Source: Pseudomonas izuensis
Lineage (GTDB): Bacteria; Pseudomonadota; Gammaproteobacteria; Pseudomonadales; Pseudomonadaceae
Direction of reading: 5' to 3'
DNA: 64,000 bases
Assembly: GCF_009861505.1 (NCBI RefSeq)
Contig: NZ_WTFT01000019.1
Span: forward strand, 78,532-142,531
A program made the position numbers and the translations under genes. How positions within the stretch are numbered: position 1 is the stretch's first letter; every line of letters starts with the position of its first letter. Under the pieces are notes generated by a model that saw only the letters and a program-made list of their open reading frames with translations, ran no database searches and was not told where the DNA came from. This document shows positions 8,428-17,302 of the stretch, one piece after another.

Positions 8428-10212
8428 ATGACTACAGGCAGTGCTCTGTACATCCCGCCTTATAAGGCAGACGACCAGGATGTGGTCGTCGAACTGAACA
8501 ACCGTTTTGGCCCCGAGGCGTTCACCGCCCAGCCTACCCGCACCGGCATGCCGGTGCTTTGGGTTGCCCGCGCCAAACTCGTCGAAGTCCTGACGTTCCT
8601 GCGCAACCTGCCCAAGCCGTACGTCATGCTCTATGACCTGCACGGCGTGGACGAGCGTCTGCGTACCAAGCGTCAAGGACTGCCGAACGGCGTCGACTTC
8701 TCCGTGTTCTATCACCTGATGTCGATCGAACGTAATAGTGACGTCATGATCAAGGTCGCCTTGTCCGAGAGCGACCTCAGCCTGCCAACCGTCACCAGCA
8801 TCTGGCCGAATGCCAACTGGTACGAGCGCGAAGTCTGGGACATGTACGGCATCGACTTCAAAGGTCACCCGCACCTGTCGCGCATCATGATGCCGCCGAC
8901 CTGGGAAGGTCACCCGCTGCGCAAGGACTTCCCGGCCCGTGCCACCGAGTTCGATCCGTTCAGCCTGACCCTGGCCAAGCAACAGCTCGAGGAAGAAGCC
9001 GCGCGCTTCAAGCCTGAAGACTGGGGCATGAAACGTTCCGGTCCGAACGAGGACTACATGTTCCTCAATCTCGGCCCGAACCACCCTTCGGCGCACGGTG
9101 CGTTCCGCATCATCCTGCAGCTGGACGGCGAAGAAATCGTCGACTGCGTACCGGACATCGGCTACCACCACCGTGGTGCCGAGAAGATGGCCGAGCGTCA
9201 GTCCTGGCACAGCTTCATTCCGTACACCGACCGTATCGACTACCTCGGCGGCGTGATGAACAACCTGCCGTACGTGCTCTCGGTCGAGAAGCTGGCGGGC
9301 ATCAAGGTGCCTGAGAAGGTCGACGTCATCCGCATCATGATGGCCGAGTTCTTCCGGATCACCAGCCACCTGCTGTTCCTGGGTACCTACATCCAGGACG
9401 TCGGCGCCATGACCCCGGTGTTCTTCACCTTCACCGACCGTCAGCGTGCGTACACGGTGATCGAAGCCATCACCGGTTTCCGCCTGCACCCGGCCTGGTA
9501 CCGCATCGGTGGCGTCGCCCACGACCTGCCGCGCGGCTGGGAAAAACTGGTCAAGGATTTCGTCGAGTGGATGCCAAAGCGTCTGGACGAATACCAGAAA
9601 GCCGCATTGGACAACAGCATCCTGCGTGGCCGGACCATCGGCGTCGCCGACTACAACACCAAGCAAGCCCTGGAATGGGGTGTCACCGGTGCCGGCCTGC
9701 GTTCGACCGGTTGCGATTTCGACCTGCGCAAGGCGCGTCCGTACTCTGGCTACGAGAACTTCGAGTTCGAAGTACCGCTGGCGGCCAATGGCGATGCCTA
9801 CGATCGCTGCATCGTGCGCGTGGAAGAAATGCGCCAGAGCATCAAGATCATCGACCAGTGCCTGCGCAACATGCCGGAAGGCCCGTACAAGGCGGATCAC
9901 CCGCTGACCACGCCGCCGCCGAAAGAGCGCACGCTGCAACACATCGAAACCCTGATCACGCACTTCCTGCAAGTTTCGTGGGGCCCGGTCATGCCGGCCA
10001 ACGAATCCTTCCAGATGATCGAAGCGACCAAGGGTATCAACAGTTATTACCTGACGAGCGATGGCGGCACCATGAGCTACCGCACCCGGATCCGTACCCC
10101 AAGCTTCCCGCACCTGCAGCAGATCCCTTCGGTGATCAAAGGCAGCATGGTCGCGGACTTGATCGCGTACCTGGGTAGTATCGATTTCGTTATGGCCGAC
10201 GTGGACCGCTAA
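8428..10212 (+). CDS. nuoC: NADH-quinone oxidoreductase fused subunits C and D
   Basis: Fused NuoCD protein (594 residues), as in enterobacteria and pseudomonads. Residues about 1-190 are the 30-kDa NuoC domain (WPNANWYEREVWDMYGI motif near 128-144). Residues about 205-594 are the 49-kDa NuoD domain, related to NiFe-hydrogenase large subunit, which forms the quinone-binding site with NuoB (NLGPNHPSAHGAFR near 214; GYHHRGAEKMAE near 245). nuoE begins two bases after the stop. Confidence 0.96.
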   Translation: MTTGSALYIPPYKADDQDVVVELNNRFGPEAFTAQPTRTGMPVLWVARAKLVEVLTFLRNLPKPYVMLYDLHGVDERLRTKRQGLPNGVDFSVFYHLMSIERNSDVMIKVALSESDLSLPTVTSIWPNANWYEREVWDMYGIDFKGHPHLSRIMMPPTWEGHPLRKDFPARATEFDPFSLTLAKQQLEEEAARFKPEDWGMKRSGPNEDYMFLNLGPNHPSAHGAFRIILQLDGEEIVDCVPDIGYHHRGAEKMAERQSWHSFIPYTDRIDYLGGVMNNLPYVLSVEKLAGIKVPEKVDVIRIMMAEFFRITSHLLFLGTYIQDVGAMTPVFFTFTDRQRAYTVIEAITGFRLHPAWYRIGGVAHDLPRGWEKLVKDFVEWMPKRLDEYQKAALDNSILRGRTIGVADYNTKQALEWGVTGAGLRSTGCDFDLRKARPYSGYENFEFEVPLAANGDAYDRCIVRVEEMRQSIKIIDQCLRNMPEGPYKADHPLTTPPPKERTLQHIETLITHFLQVSWGPVMPANESFQMIEATKGINSYYLTSDGGTMSYRTRIRTPSFPHLQQIPSVIKGSMVADLIAYLGSIDFVMADVDR

Positions 10213-10214
10213 GC

Positions 10215-10712
10215 ATGAACAGCACGCTTATCCAGACAGACCGTTTCGCCCTGAGCGAAACCGAGCGCTCGGCCATCGAGCACGAGCTGCATCACTACGA
10301 AGACCCGCGCGCGGCGTCCATCGAAGCCCTGAAGATCGTCCAGAAGGAACGTGGCTGGGTGCCGGACGGCGCCCTGTACGCCATCGGCGAAATCCTCGGC
10401 ATCCCGGCCAGCGACGTTGAAGGCGTGGCGACGTTCTACAGCCAGATCTTCCGTCAACCGGTCGGTCGCCACATCATTCGCGTCTGCGACAGCATGGTCT
10501 GCTACATCGGTGGCCACGAGTCCGTGGTCAGCGAAATCCAGAGCAAGCTGGGCATCGGCCTGGGTCAGACCACCGCCGACGGTCGTTTCACCCTGCTGCC
10601 GGTCTGCTGCCTCGGCAACTGCGACAAGGCGCCGGCGTTGATGATCGACGACGACACTTTCGGTGATGTGCAGCCAGCAGGCGTTGCCAAATTGCTCGAG
10701 GGCTACGTATGA
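10215..10712 (+). CDS. nuoE: NADH-quinone oxidoreductase subunit E
   Basis: Thioredoxin-fold [2Fe-2S] subunit of the NADH-oxidizing arm of complex I, carrying cluster N1a. 165 residues. The four cluster ligands are Cys91 and Cys96 (VCDSMVC), Cys132 and Cys136 (CCLGNC). The gene overlaps nuoF by four bases (ATGA), so the partner subunits E and F are translationally coupled. Confidence 0.96.
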   Translation: MNSTLIQTDRFALSETERSAIEHELHHYEDPRAASIEALKIVQKERGWVPDGALYAIGEILGIPASDVEGVATFYSQIFRQPVGRHIIRVCDSMVCYIGGHESVVSEIQSKLGIGLGQTTADGRFTLLPVCCLGNCDKAPALMIDDDTFGDVQPAGVAKLLEGYV

Positions 10713-12064
10713 CCCTGACTTCTTTCGGTCCAGCCAACCGCATCAAGCGTTCGGCCGAGACTCACCCGCTCACCTGGCGTCTGCGTGACGACGGCGAAGC
10801 CGTATGGCTCGACGAGTACCAGGCCAAGAACGGTTACGCCGCTGCGCGCAAAGCCTTCGCCGACATGGCTCAGGACGACATCGTCCAGACCGTGAAAGAC
10901 TCCGGCCTTAAAGGTCGCGGCGGTGCAGGCTTCCCCACTGGCGTGAAGTGGGGCCTGATGCCCAAAGACGAATCCATCAACATCCGCTACCTGCTGTGCA
11001 ACGCGGACGAGATGGAACCGAACACCTGGAAAGACCGCATGCTGATGGAGCAACTGCCCCATCTGCTGATCGAAGGCATGTTGATCAGTGCCCGCGCACT
11101 GAAAACCTACCGTGGCTACATCTTCCTGCGTGGCGAATACACCACCGCTGCCAAGCACCTGAACCGTGCCGTGGAAGAAGCCAAGGCAGCCGGCCTGCTG
11201 GGCAAGAACATCCTGGGCAGCGGCTTCGATTTCGAGCTGTTCGTCCACACCGGCGCCGGGCGTTACATCTGCGGTGAAGAAACCGCACTGATCAACTCCC
11301 TGGAAGGCCGCCGCGCCAACCCGCGCTCCAAGCCGCCCTTCCCTGCCGCCGTCGGCGTGTGGGGCAAGCCGACCTGCGTGAACAACGTCGAAACCCTGTG
11401 CAACGTCCCGGCGATCATTGCCGACGGCGTAGACTGGTACAAATCGTTGGCCCGTGAAGGCAGTGAAGACATGGGCACCAAGCTCATGGGCTTCTCCGGC
11501 AAGGTCAAGAACCCGGGCCTGTGGGAGCTGCCATTCGGCGTCACCGGTCGCGAGCTGTTCGAAGACTACGCCGGTGGCATGCGCGACGGTTACCAGCTCA
11601 AGGCCTGGCAACCTGGCGGTGCCGGTACCGGTTTCCTGTTGCCGGAACACCTGGATGCACAAATGTATGCCGGCGGCATCGCCAAAGTGGGCACCCGTAT
11701 GGGTACCGGCCTGGCCATGGCGGTGGATGACAGCGTCAACATGGTGTCCCTGCTGCGCAACATGGAAGAGTTCTTCGCCCGTGAGTCGTGCGGTTTCTGC
11801 ACCCCGTGCCGTGACGGTCTGCCGTGGAGCGTCAAGCTGCTGCGTGCGATCGAGAACGGTCAAGGGCAGGCCGGCGACATCGAGACCCTGTTGGGTCTGG
11901 TCGGTTTCCTCGGCCCAGGCAAGACCTTCTGTGCTCACGCACCGGGTGCCGTGGAGCCGTTGGGCAGCGCCATCAAATACTTCCGCCATGAGTTCGAAGC
12001 CGGCATCGCGCCCACCAGCGCCGCCGTCCCGCCTCTGGCCAGGCCGATCGTAGTCGGCGCGTAA
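10709..12064 (+). CDS. nuoF: NADH-quinone oxidoreductase subunit F
   Basis: NADH-binding, FMN-containing subunit with [4Fe-4S] cluster N3. 451 residues. The nucleotide-binding loop GRGGAGFPTG is near residues 70-79, the FMN region CNADEMEPNT near 97-106, and the cluster motif SCGFCTPCRDG near 360-370, with the fourth Cys in KTFCAHAPG near 407. Two hydrophilic subunits (E and F) are thus complete before the only large gap in the operon, which holds a terminator-like hairpin. Confidence 0.96.
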   Translation: MTLTSFGPANRIKRSAETHPLTWRLRDDGEAVWLDEYQAKNGYAAARKAFADMAQDDIVQTVKDSGLKGRGGAGFPTGVKWGLMPKDESINIRYLLCNADEMEPNTWKDRMLMEQLPHLLIEGMLISARALKTYRGYIFLRGEYTTAAKHLNRAVEEAKAAGLLGKNILGSGFDFELFVHTGAGRYICGEETALINSLEGRRANPRSKPPFPAAVGVWGKPTCVNNVETLCNVPAIIADGVDWYKSLAREGSEDMGTKLMGFSGKVKNPGLWELPFGVTGRELFEDYAGGMRDGYQLKAWQPGGAGTGFLLPEHLDAQMYAGGIAKVGTRMGTGLAMAVDDSVNMVSLLRNMEEFFARESCGFCTPCRDGLPWSVKLLRAIENGQGQAGDIETLLGLVGFLGPGKTFCAHAPGAVEPLGSAIKYFRHEFEAGIAPTSAAVPPLARPIVVGA

Positions 12065-12070
12065 ACGCTT

Positions 12071-12103
12071 AAAAAAGGCGAAGGGTCCGTGCCCTTCGCT
12101 TTT
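12071..12103 (+). terminator. Terminator-like hairpin between nuoF and nuoG
   Basis: Stem GCGAAGGG / CCCTTCGC with a 6-nt loop, preceded by six A and followed by TTTT. It starts 7 bp after the nuoF stop, in a 137-bp gap that is the longest inside the operon. It looks like a partial intrinsic terminator that could lower expression of nuoG-N relative to nuoA-F, or stabilise the upstream mRNA end. Confidence 0.65.
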
Positions 12104-12201
12104 CGCGCGATGACGCCTTCACCGGCTGTTTTGATTCGCGCGGATAACAAGATTCCATTAGCCACGCCCGCTGACACCGGGCCAACGAAGAACTTTGAAC
12201 C

Positions 12202-14916
12202 ATGGCCACTATCCACGTAGACGGCAAAGAGCTCGAAGTCGATGGGGCAGACAACCTGTTACAGGCATGTCTGTCGCTAGGCCTCGATATCCCTTATTTC
12301 TGCTGGCACCCAGCCCTGGGCAGCGTTGGCGCTTGCCGCCAGTGCGCGGTCAAGCAGTACACCGACGAGAACGACAAGCGTGGTCGGATCGTCATGTCCT
12401 GCATGACCCCCGCCACCGACGGCAGCTGGATCTCCATCGACGACGAAGAAGCGAAAGTATTTCGCGCCAGCGTCGTTGAATGGCTGATGACCAACCACCC
12501 TCACGACTGCCCGGTCTGTGAAGAAGGCGGTCACTGCCACCTGCAAGACATGACGGTCATGACCGGCCACAACGAGCGCCGTTACCGCTTCACCAAGCGT
12601 ACCCACCAGAATCAGCAACTGGGCCCGTTCATTTCCCACGAAATGAACCGCTGCATCGCTTGCTACCGCTGCGTGCGCTTCTATAAGGACTACGCCGGCG
12701 GCACCGACCTCGGCGTGTTCGGCGCCCACGACAACGTGTACTTCGGTCGCGTTGAAGACGGCACCCTGGAAAGCGAATTCTCCGGCAACCTCACCGAGGT
12801 CTGCCCGACCGGTGTGTTCACCGACAAGACGCACTCCGAGCGCTACAACCGCAAGTGGGACATGCAGTTCTCGCCGAGCATCTGCCATGGCTGCTCCAGC
12901 GGTTGCAACATCTCCCCGGGCGAGCGCTACGGCGAACTGCGTCGCATCGAAAACCGTTACAACGGTTCGGTCAACCAGTACTTCCTGTGCGACCGTGGCC
13001 GTTTCGGCTATGGCTACGTCAACCGCAAGGACCGCCCACGTCAGCCGCTGCTGGCCAACGGCGCCAAGCTGACCCTCGACGAAGCACTGGATAAAGCCGC
13101 CGACCTGCTGCGCGGTCGCAATATCGTCGGTATCGGTTCGCCACGCGCCAGCCTCGAAAGCAACTACGCGTTACGCGAACTGGTGGGTGCCGAGCACTTC
13201 TACTCCGGTATCGAGGCTTCCGAGCTGGAACGCATCCGCCTGGTGCTGCAGGTACTTAAAGACAGCCCGCTGCCTGTACCGAACATGCGCGACATCGAAG
13301 ACCACGACGCCGTGTTCGTCCTCGGTGAAGACCTGACCCAGACCGCTGCCCGTATGGCCCTGGGCCTGCGTCAGTTGGTCAAAGGTAAAGCTGAAGACAT
13401 GGCTGATGCCATGCGCGTCCAGCCTTGGCTCGACGCCGCGGTGAAGAACATCGGTCAGCACGCGCTGAACCCGCTGTTCATCGCCAGCCTGGCTGAAACC
13501 AAACTCGACGACATCGCCGAAGAATGCGTTCACGCCGCTCCAGACGACCTGGCCCGCATCGGTTTCGCCGTGGCTCACGCCCTCGACGCCAGCGCCCCGG
13601 CCGTTGAAGGCCTGGACGCCGAAGCCCTCGAACTGGCCAAGCGCATTGCCGACGCCCTGCTCGCCGCCAAGCGCCCATTGATCATCGCCGGTACTTCCCT
13701 GGGCTCCAAAGCCCTGATCGAAGCCGCTGCGAACATCGCCAAGGCCCTGAAGCTGCGCGAGAAGAACGGTTCCATCAGCCTGATCGTGCCGGAGGCCAAC
13801 AGCCTCGGCCTGGCCATGCTCGGTGGCGAGTCGGTCGACGCTGCGCTGCAAGCGGTGATCGACGGTAAGGCCGACGCCATCGTCGTGCTGGAAAACGATC
13901 TGTACACCCGTACCGACAAGGCCAAGGTTGATGCTGCCCTGACCGCCGCGAAAGTGGTGATCGTTGCCGACCATCAGAAGACCGCCACCAGCGATCGCGC
14001 GCATCTGGTACTGCCAGCCGCCAGCTTCGCCGAAGGCGACGGCACCCTGGTTAGCCAGGAAGGCCGCGCCCAGCGTTTCTTCCAGGTGTTCGACCCGCAA
14101 TACATGGACGCCAGCATCCTGGTTCACGAAGGCTGGCGCTGGCTGCACGCCCTGCGCGCCACCCTGCTGAACAAGCCGATCGACTGGACGCAACTGGACC
14201 ATGCCACCGCTGCCGTTGCGTCGAGCACCGAGCAACTGGCCGGTATCGTCAACGCTGCACCGTCCGCCGCGTTCCGCATCAAGGGCCTGAAACTGGCCCG
14301 TGAACCGCTGCGTTACTCCGGTCGTACCGCCATGCGCGCCGACATCAGCGTGCACGAACCGCGTACCCCGCAGGACAAGGACACCGCGTTCGCCTTCTCG
14401 ATGGAAGGTTACTCGGGTTCGGCCGAACCGCGTCAGCAAGTGCCATTCGCCTGGTCTCCGGGCTGGAACTCGCCGCAAGCCTGGAACAAGTTCCAGGACG
14501 AAGTCGGCGGTCACATCCGTGCTGGCGACCCGGGCACCCGCCTGATCGAAAGCACCGGTGACTCGCTGAACTGGTTCGCCAGCGTTCCGCGTGCGTTCAA
14601 CCCGGCTCCGGGCACCTGGCAGGTTGTGCCGTTCTTCCACCTGTTCGGCAGCGAAGAAAACTCTTCGAAAGCCGCTCCGGTTCAGGAACGCATCCCGGCC
14701 GCCTACGTCGCCCTGGCCAAATCCGAAGCCGATCGCCTGGGTGTCAACGACGGCGCCATGCTCAGCTTGAACGTGGCCGGCCAGACCCTGCGTCTGCCGC
14801 TGCGTATCAATGAAGAGCTGGGCGCTGGCCTGGTGGCATTGCCTGCGGGCATCGCCGGCATTCCGCCAGCCATCTTTGGCAAATCCGTTGACGGTCTGCA
14901 GGAGGCAGCTCAATGA
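12202..14916 (+). CDS. nuoG: NADH-quinone oxidoreductase subunit G
   Basis: Largest peripheral subunit of complex I, which carries electrons along its Fe-S chain. 904 residues. The N-terminal [2Fe-2S] ferredoxin domain has Cys34, Cys45, Cys48 and Cys67. It is followed by the His-Cys3 N5 site (HDCPVCEEGGHCHLQD, about 98-113), the CIACYRCVRFY and CPTGVF cluster motifs (about 152-162 and 196-201), and CHGCSSGC near 229-236. The latter is the extra N7 cluster site found in enterobacterial-type NuoG. The rest is the molybdopterin-oxidoreductase-like domain. The ATG overlaps nuoH by four bases at its 3' end. Confidence 0.96.
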   Translation: MATIHVDGKELEVDGADNLLQACLSLGLDIPYFCWHPALGSVGACRQCAVKQYTDENDKRGRIVMSCMTPATDGSWISIDDEEAKVFRASVVEWLMTNHPHDCPVCEEGGHCHLQDMTVMTGHNERRYRFTKRTHQNQQLGPFISHEMNRCIACYRCVRFYKDYAGGTDLGVFGAHDNVYFGRVEDGTLESEFSGNLTEVCPTGVFTDKTHSERYNRKWDMQFSPSICHGCSSGCNISPGERYGELRRIENRYNGSVNQYFLCDRGRFGYGYVNRKDRPRQPLLANGAKLTLDEALDKAADLLRGRNIVGIGSPRASLESNYALRELVGAEHFYSGIEASELERIRLVLQVLKDSPLPVPNMRDIEDHDAVFVLGEDLTQTAARMALGLRQLVKGKAEDMADAMRVQPWLDAAVKNIGQHALNPLFIASLAETKLDDIAEECVHAAPDDLARIGFAVAHALDASAPAVEGLDAEALELAKRIADALLAAKRPLIIAGTSLGSKALIEAAANIAKALKLREKNGSISLIVPEANSLGLAMLGGESVDAALQAVIDGKADAIVVLENDLYTRTDKAKVDAALTAAKVVIVADHQKTATSDRAHLVLPAASFAEGDGTLVSQEGRAQRFFQVFDPQYMDASILVHEGWRWLHALRATLLNKPIDWTQLDHATAAVASSTEQLAGIVNAAPSAAFRIKGLKLAREPLRYSGRTAMRADISVHEPRTPQDKDTAFAFSMEGYSGSAEPRQQVPFAWSPGWNSPQAWNKFQDEVGGHIRAGDPGTRLIESTGDSLNWFASVPRAFNPAPGTWQVVPFFHLFGSEENSSKAAPVQERIPAAYVALAKSEADRLGVNDGAMLSLNVAGQTLRLPLRINEELGAGLVALPAGIAGIPPAIFGKSVDGLQEAAQ

Positions 14917-15920
14917 CCTTGTTCACTCCTGAAGTGATCGACATCATCATCGCGGTCCTCAAGGCCGTGGTGATTCTGCTGGCCGTGGTGGTCTGCGGCG
15001 CCCTGCTCAGCTGGGTCGAGCGTCGTTTGCTCGCCCTCTGGCAGGACCGTTACGGTCCGAACCGCGTCGGTCCGTTCGGCGCGTTCCAGATCGCCGCCGA
15101 CATGATCAAGATGTTCTTCAAGGAAGACTGGACGCCTCCATTCGCCGACAAGATGATCTTCACCCTGGCACCGGTAGTCGCCATGAGCGCCCTGCTGATT
15201 GCCTTCGCGATCATCCCGATCACCCCGACCTGGGGCGTGGCGGACCTGAACATCGGTATCCTGTTCTTCTTCGCCATGGCCGGTCTGTCGGTCTACGCGG
15301 TGCTGTTCGCCGGCTGGTCGAGTAACAACAAGTTTGCCCTCCTGGGTAGCTTGCGTGCTTCGGCTCAGACTGTGTCGTACGAAGTGTTCATGGGCCTGTC
15401 GCTGATGGGCATCGTGATCCAGGTCGGCTCGTTCAACATGCGCGACATCGTCGACTACCAGGCCCAGCACCTGTGGTTCATCATTCCGCAGATCTTCGGT
15501 TTCCTGACCTTCTTCATCGCTGGCGTGGCCGTGACTCACCGTCACCCGTTCGACCAGCCGGAAGCGGAACAGGAACTGGCCGACGGTTACCACATTGAAT
15601 ACGCCGGCATGAAATGGGGCATGTTCTTCGTCGGCGAGTATATCGGCATCGTGTTGATTTCGGCGCTGCTGGTGACCTTGTTCTTCGGTGGCTGGCACGG
15701 TCCGTTCGGCATTCTGCCGCAGATCCCGTTCATCTGGTTCGCACTGAAAACCGGGTTCTTCATCATGATGTTCATCCTGTTGCGCGCTTCGATCCCGCGC
15801 CCACGGTATGACCAAGTGATGGATTTCAGCTGGAAGTTCTGCTTGCCGCTGACCCTCGTCAACATGCTGGTGACCGCTGCGATCGTGTTGCTCAACACGT
15901 CCGCCGTCGCGGCTCAGTGA
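14913..15920 (+). CDS. nuoH: NADH-quinone oxidoreductase subunit H
   Basis: Membrane subunit (ND1 homologue) at the junction with the peripheral arm; it forms part of the quinone chamber. 335 residues with about eight transmembrane helices. The conserved RYGPNRVGPFGAFQ loop (about 45-58) and the acidic loop FDQPEAEQELADGYHIEYAG (about 212-231) are present. ATGA overlap with nuoG; nuoI follows after 12 bp. Confidence 0.96.
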   Translation: MTLFTPEVIDIIIAVLKAVVILLAVVVCGALLSWVERRLLALWQDRYGPNRVGPFGAFQIAADMIKMFFKEDWTPPFADKMIFTLAPVVAMSALLIAFAIIPITPTWGVADLNIGILFFFAMAGLSVYAVLFAGWSSNNKFALLGSLRASAQTVSYEVFMGLSLMGIVIQVGSFNMRDIVDYQAQHLWFIIPQIFGFLTFFIAGVAVTHRHPFDQPEAEQELADGYHIEYAGMKWGMFFVGEYIGIVLISALLVTLFFGGWHGPFGILPQIPFIWFALKTGFFIMMFILLRASIPRPRYDQVMDFSWKFCLPLTLVNMLVTAAIVLLNTSAVAAQ

Positions 15921-15932
15921 GGATAGAGAATC

Positions 15933-16478
15933 ATGAAGTACATATTTGACATCGTGCATGGCCTCTACACCCAGCTTCGCAGCCTGGTGATGATTTTCGG
16001 CCACGCCTTCCGCAAGCGCGACACGCTGCAGTACCCGGAAGAACCGGTCTACCTGCCGCCGCGCTACCGTGGCCGTATCGTCCTGACCCGCGACCCCGAC
16101 GGTGAAGAGCGCTGCGTAGCTTGCAACCTGTGCGCCGTGGCGTGCCCGGTGGGTTGCATCTCGCTGCAGAAAGCTGAAACCGAAGACGGTCGCTGGTACC
16201 CGGACTTCTTCCGCATCAACTTCTCGCGCTGCATCTTCTGCGGCCTCTGCGAGGAAGCCTGCCCGACCACCGCGATCCAGCTGACACCGGATTTCGAGAT
16301 GGCCGAGTTCAAACGTCAGGACCTGGTTTACGAGAAAGAAGATCTGCTGATCTCCGGCCCCGGCAAAAACCCTGATTACAACTTCTATCGTGTTGCAGGT
16401 ATGGCGATTGCCGGTAAGCCGAAGGGCTCCGCGCAGAATGAAGCCGAACCGATCAACGTGAAGAGCTTGCTGCCTTAA
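15933..16478 (+). CDS. nuoI: NADH-quinone oxidoreductase subunit I
   Basis: 8Fe ferredoxin-type subunit with clusters N6a and N6b, linking NuoG to NuoB. 181 residues. The two CxxCxxCxxxCP motifs are at Cys61-64-67-71 and Cys100-103-106-110. The N-terminal amphipathic helix (RSLVMIFGHAF) anchors it to the membrane arm. Good Shine-Dalgarno (GAGGATAGAG) before the ATG. Confidence 0.96.
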   Translation: MKYIFDIVHGLYTQLRSLVMIFGHAFRKRDTLQYPEEPVYLPPRYRGRIVLTRDPDGEERCVACNLCAVACPVGCISLQKAETEDGRWYPDFFRINFSRCIFCGLCEEACPTTAIQLTPDFEMAEFKRQDLVYEKEDLLISGPGKNPDYNFYRVAGMAIAGKPKGSAQNEAEPINVKSLLP

Positions 16479-16487
16479 GGAAGAAAG

Positions 16488-16991
16488 ATGGAATTCGCTT
16501 TCTATTTCGCATCGGGTATCGCTGTGGTGTCCACGCTTCGCGTGATCACCAACACCAACCCCGTGCACGCCCTGCTCTACCTGATCATTTCGCTGATCGC
16601 CGTGGCGATGACGTTCTTCGCCCTCGGCGCGCCGTTCGCCGGTGTACTGGAAGTGATCGCCTACGCTGGCGCCATCATGGTGCTGTTCGTGTTCGTGGTG
16701 ATGATGCTGAACCTGGGCCCCGCCTCGGTTCAGCAGGAGCGCGTCTGGCTCAAGCCCGGTATATGGGGCGGCCCGGTCGCCCTCGCCGCGCTGCTGCTGG
16801 TTGAACTGCTGTACGTGCTGTTCTCCCACCAGACCGGCCAGGCCGTCGGCCACACCACCGTAGACGCCAAGGCCGTGGGCATCAGCCTGTTCGGTCCGTA
16901 CCTGCTGGTGGTCGAACTCGCCTCGATGCTGCTGCTCGCCGCAGCCGTCACGGCGTTCCACTTGGGCCGCAACGAAGCCAAGGAGCAATGA
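16488..16991 (+). CDS. nuoJ: NADH-quinone oxidoreductase subunit J
   Basis: Membrane subunit (ND6 homologue), 167 residues with five predicted helices. The conserved third helix (GVLEVIAYAGAIMVLFVFVVMML, about 45-67) contains the pi-bulge tyrosine region important for coupling. It begins 9 bp after nuoI and is followed at once by nuoK. Confidence 0.95.
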   Translation: MEFAFYFASGIAVVSTLRVITNTNPVHALLYLIISLIAVAMTFFALGAPFAGVLEVIAYAGAIMVLFVFVVMMLNLGPASVQQERVWLKPGIWGGPVALAALLLVELLYVLFSHQTGQAVGHTTVDAKAVGISLFGPYLLVVELASMLLLAAAVTAFHLGRNEAKEQ

Positions 16992-16993
16992 CG

Positions 16994-17302
16994 ATGCCTG
17001 CTATCCCCATGGAGCATGGTCTGGCGGTCGCCGGCATCCTGTTCTGCCTCGGTCTGGTCGGCCTGATGGTCCGCCGCAACATTCTTTTCGTGCTGATGAG
17101 CCTGGAGGTCATGATGAATGCCTCCGCCCTGGCGTTCATCGTTGCCGGTAGCCGCTGGGCGCAGCCGGATGGACAGATCATGTTCGTCCTGGTGATCAGC
17201 CTGGCAGCCGCCGAGGCCAGTATTGGCCTGGCGATCCTGCTGCAACTGTATCGCCGCTTCCACACGCTCGATATCGACGCTGCCAGTGAGATGCGCGGAT
17301 GA
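16994..17302 (+). CDS. nuoK: NADH-quinone oxidoreductase subunit K
   Basis: Small membrane subunit (ND4L homologue) with three helices, 102 residues. Two conserved buried glutamates are visible, in SLEVMMN (about Glu36) and AAAEASIGLAI (about Glu72). An ATG at 16988 overlapping the nuoJ stop is possible, but it is only about three bases from AAGGAG. The ATG at 16994 has better spacing and gives the usual family length. It overlaps nuoL by four bases. Confidence 0.94.
   Translation: MPAIPMEHGLAVAGILFCLGLVGLMVRRNILFVLMSLEVMMNASALAFIVAGSRWAQPDGQIMFVLVISLAAAEASIGLAILLQLYRRFHTLDIDAASEMRG

Noticed and set aside
8371..10113. 580-codon minus-strand frame opposite nuoCD, and similar long antisense frames opposite nuoG, nuoL, nuoM and purB
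   Set aside because: They mirror conserved genes, have no Shine-Dalgarno or domain signatures, and follow from third-position GC bias.
12121..12160. Internal promoter before nuoG (TTGATT plus weak -10; GGATAACAA resembles a lac operator half)
   Set aside because: The -10 matches only about three of six bases and the operator likeness is short enough to be chance.
14910..16988. 692-codon open frame on the minus strand opposite nuoH-nuoJ
   Set aside because: Low-complexity His/Gln/Glu/Arg-rich translation typical of the antisense frame of GC-rich Pseudomonas genes; complete conserved nuo genes occupy the other strand.
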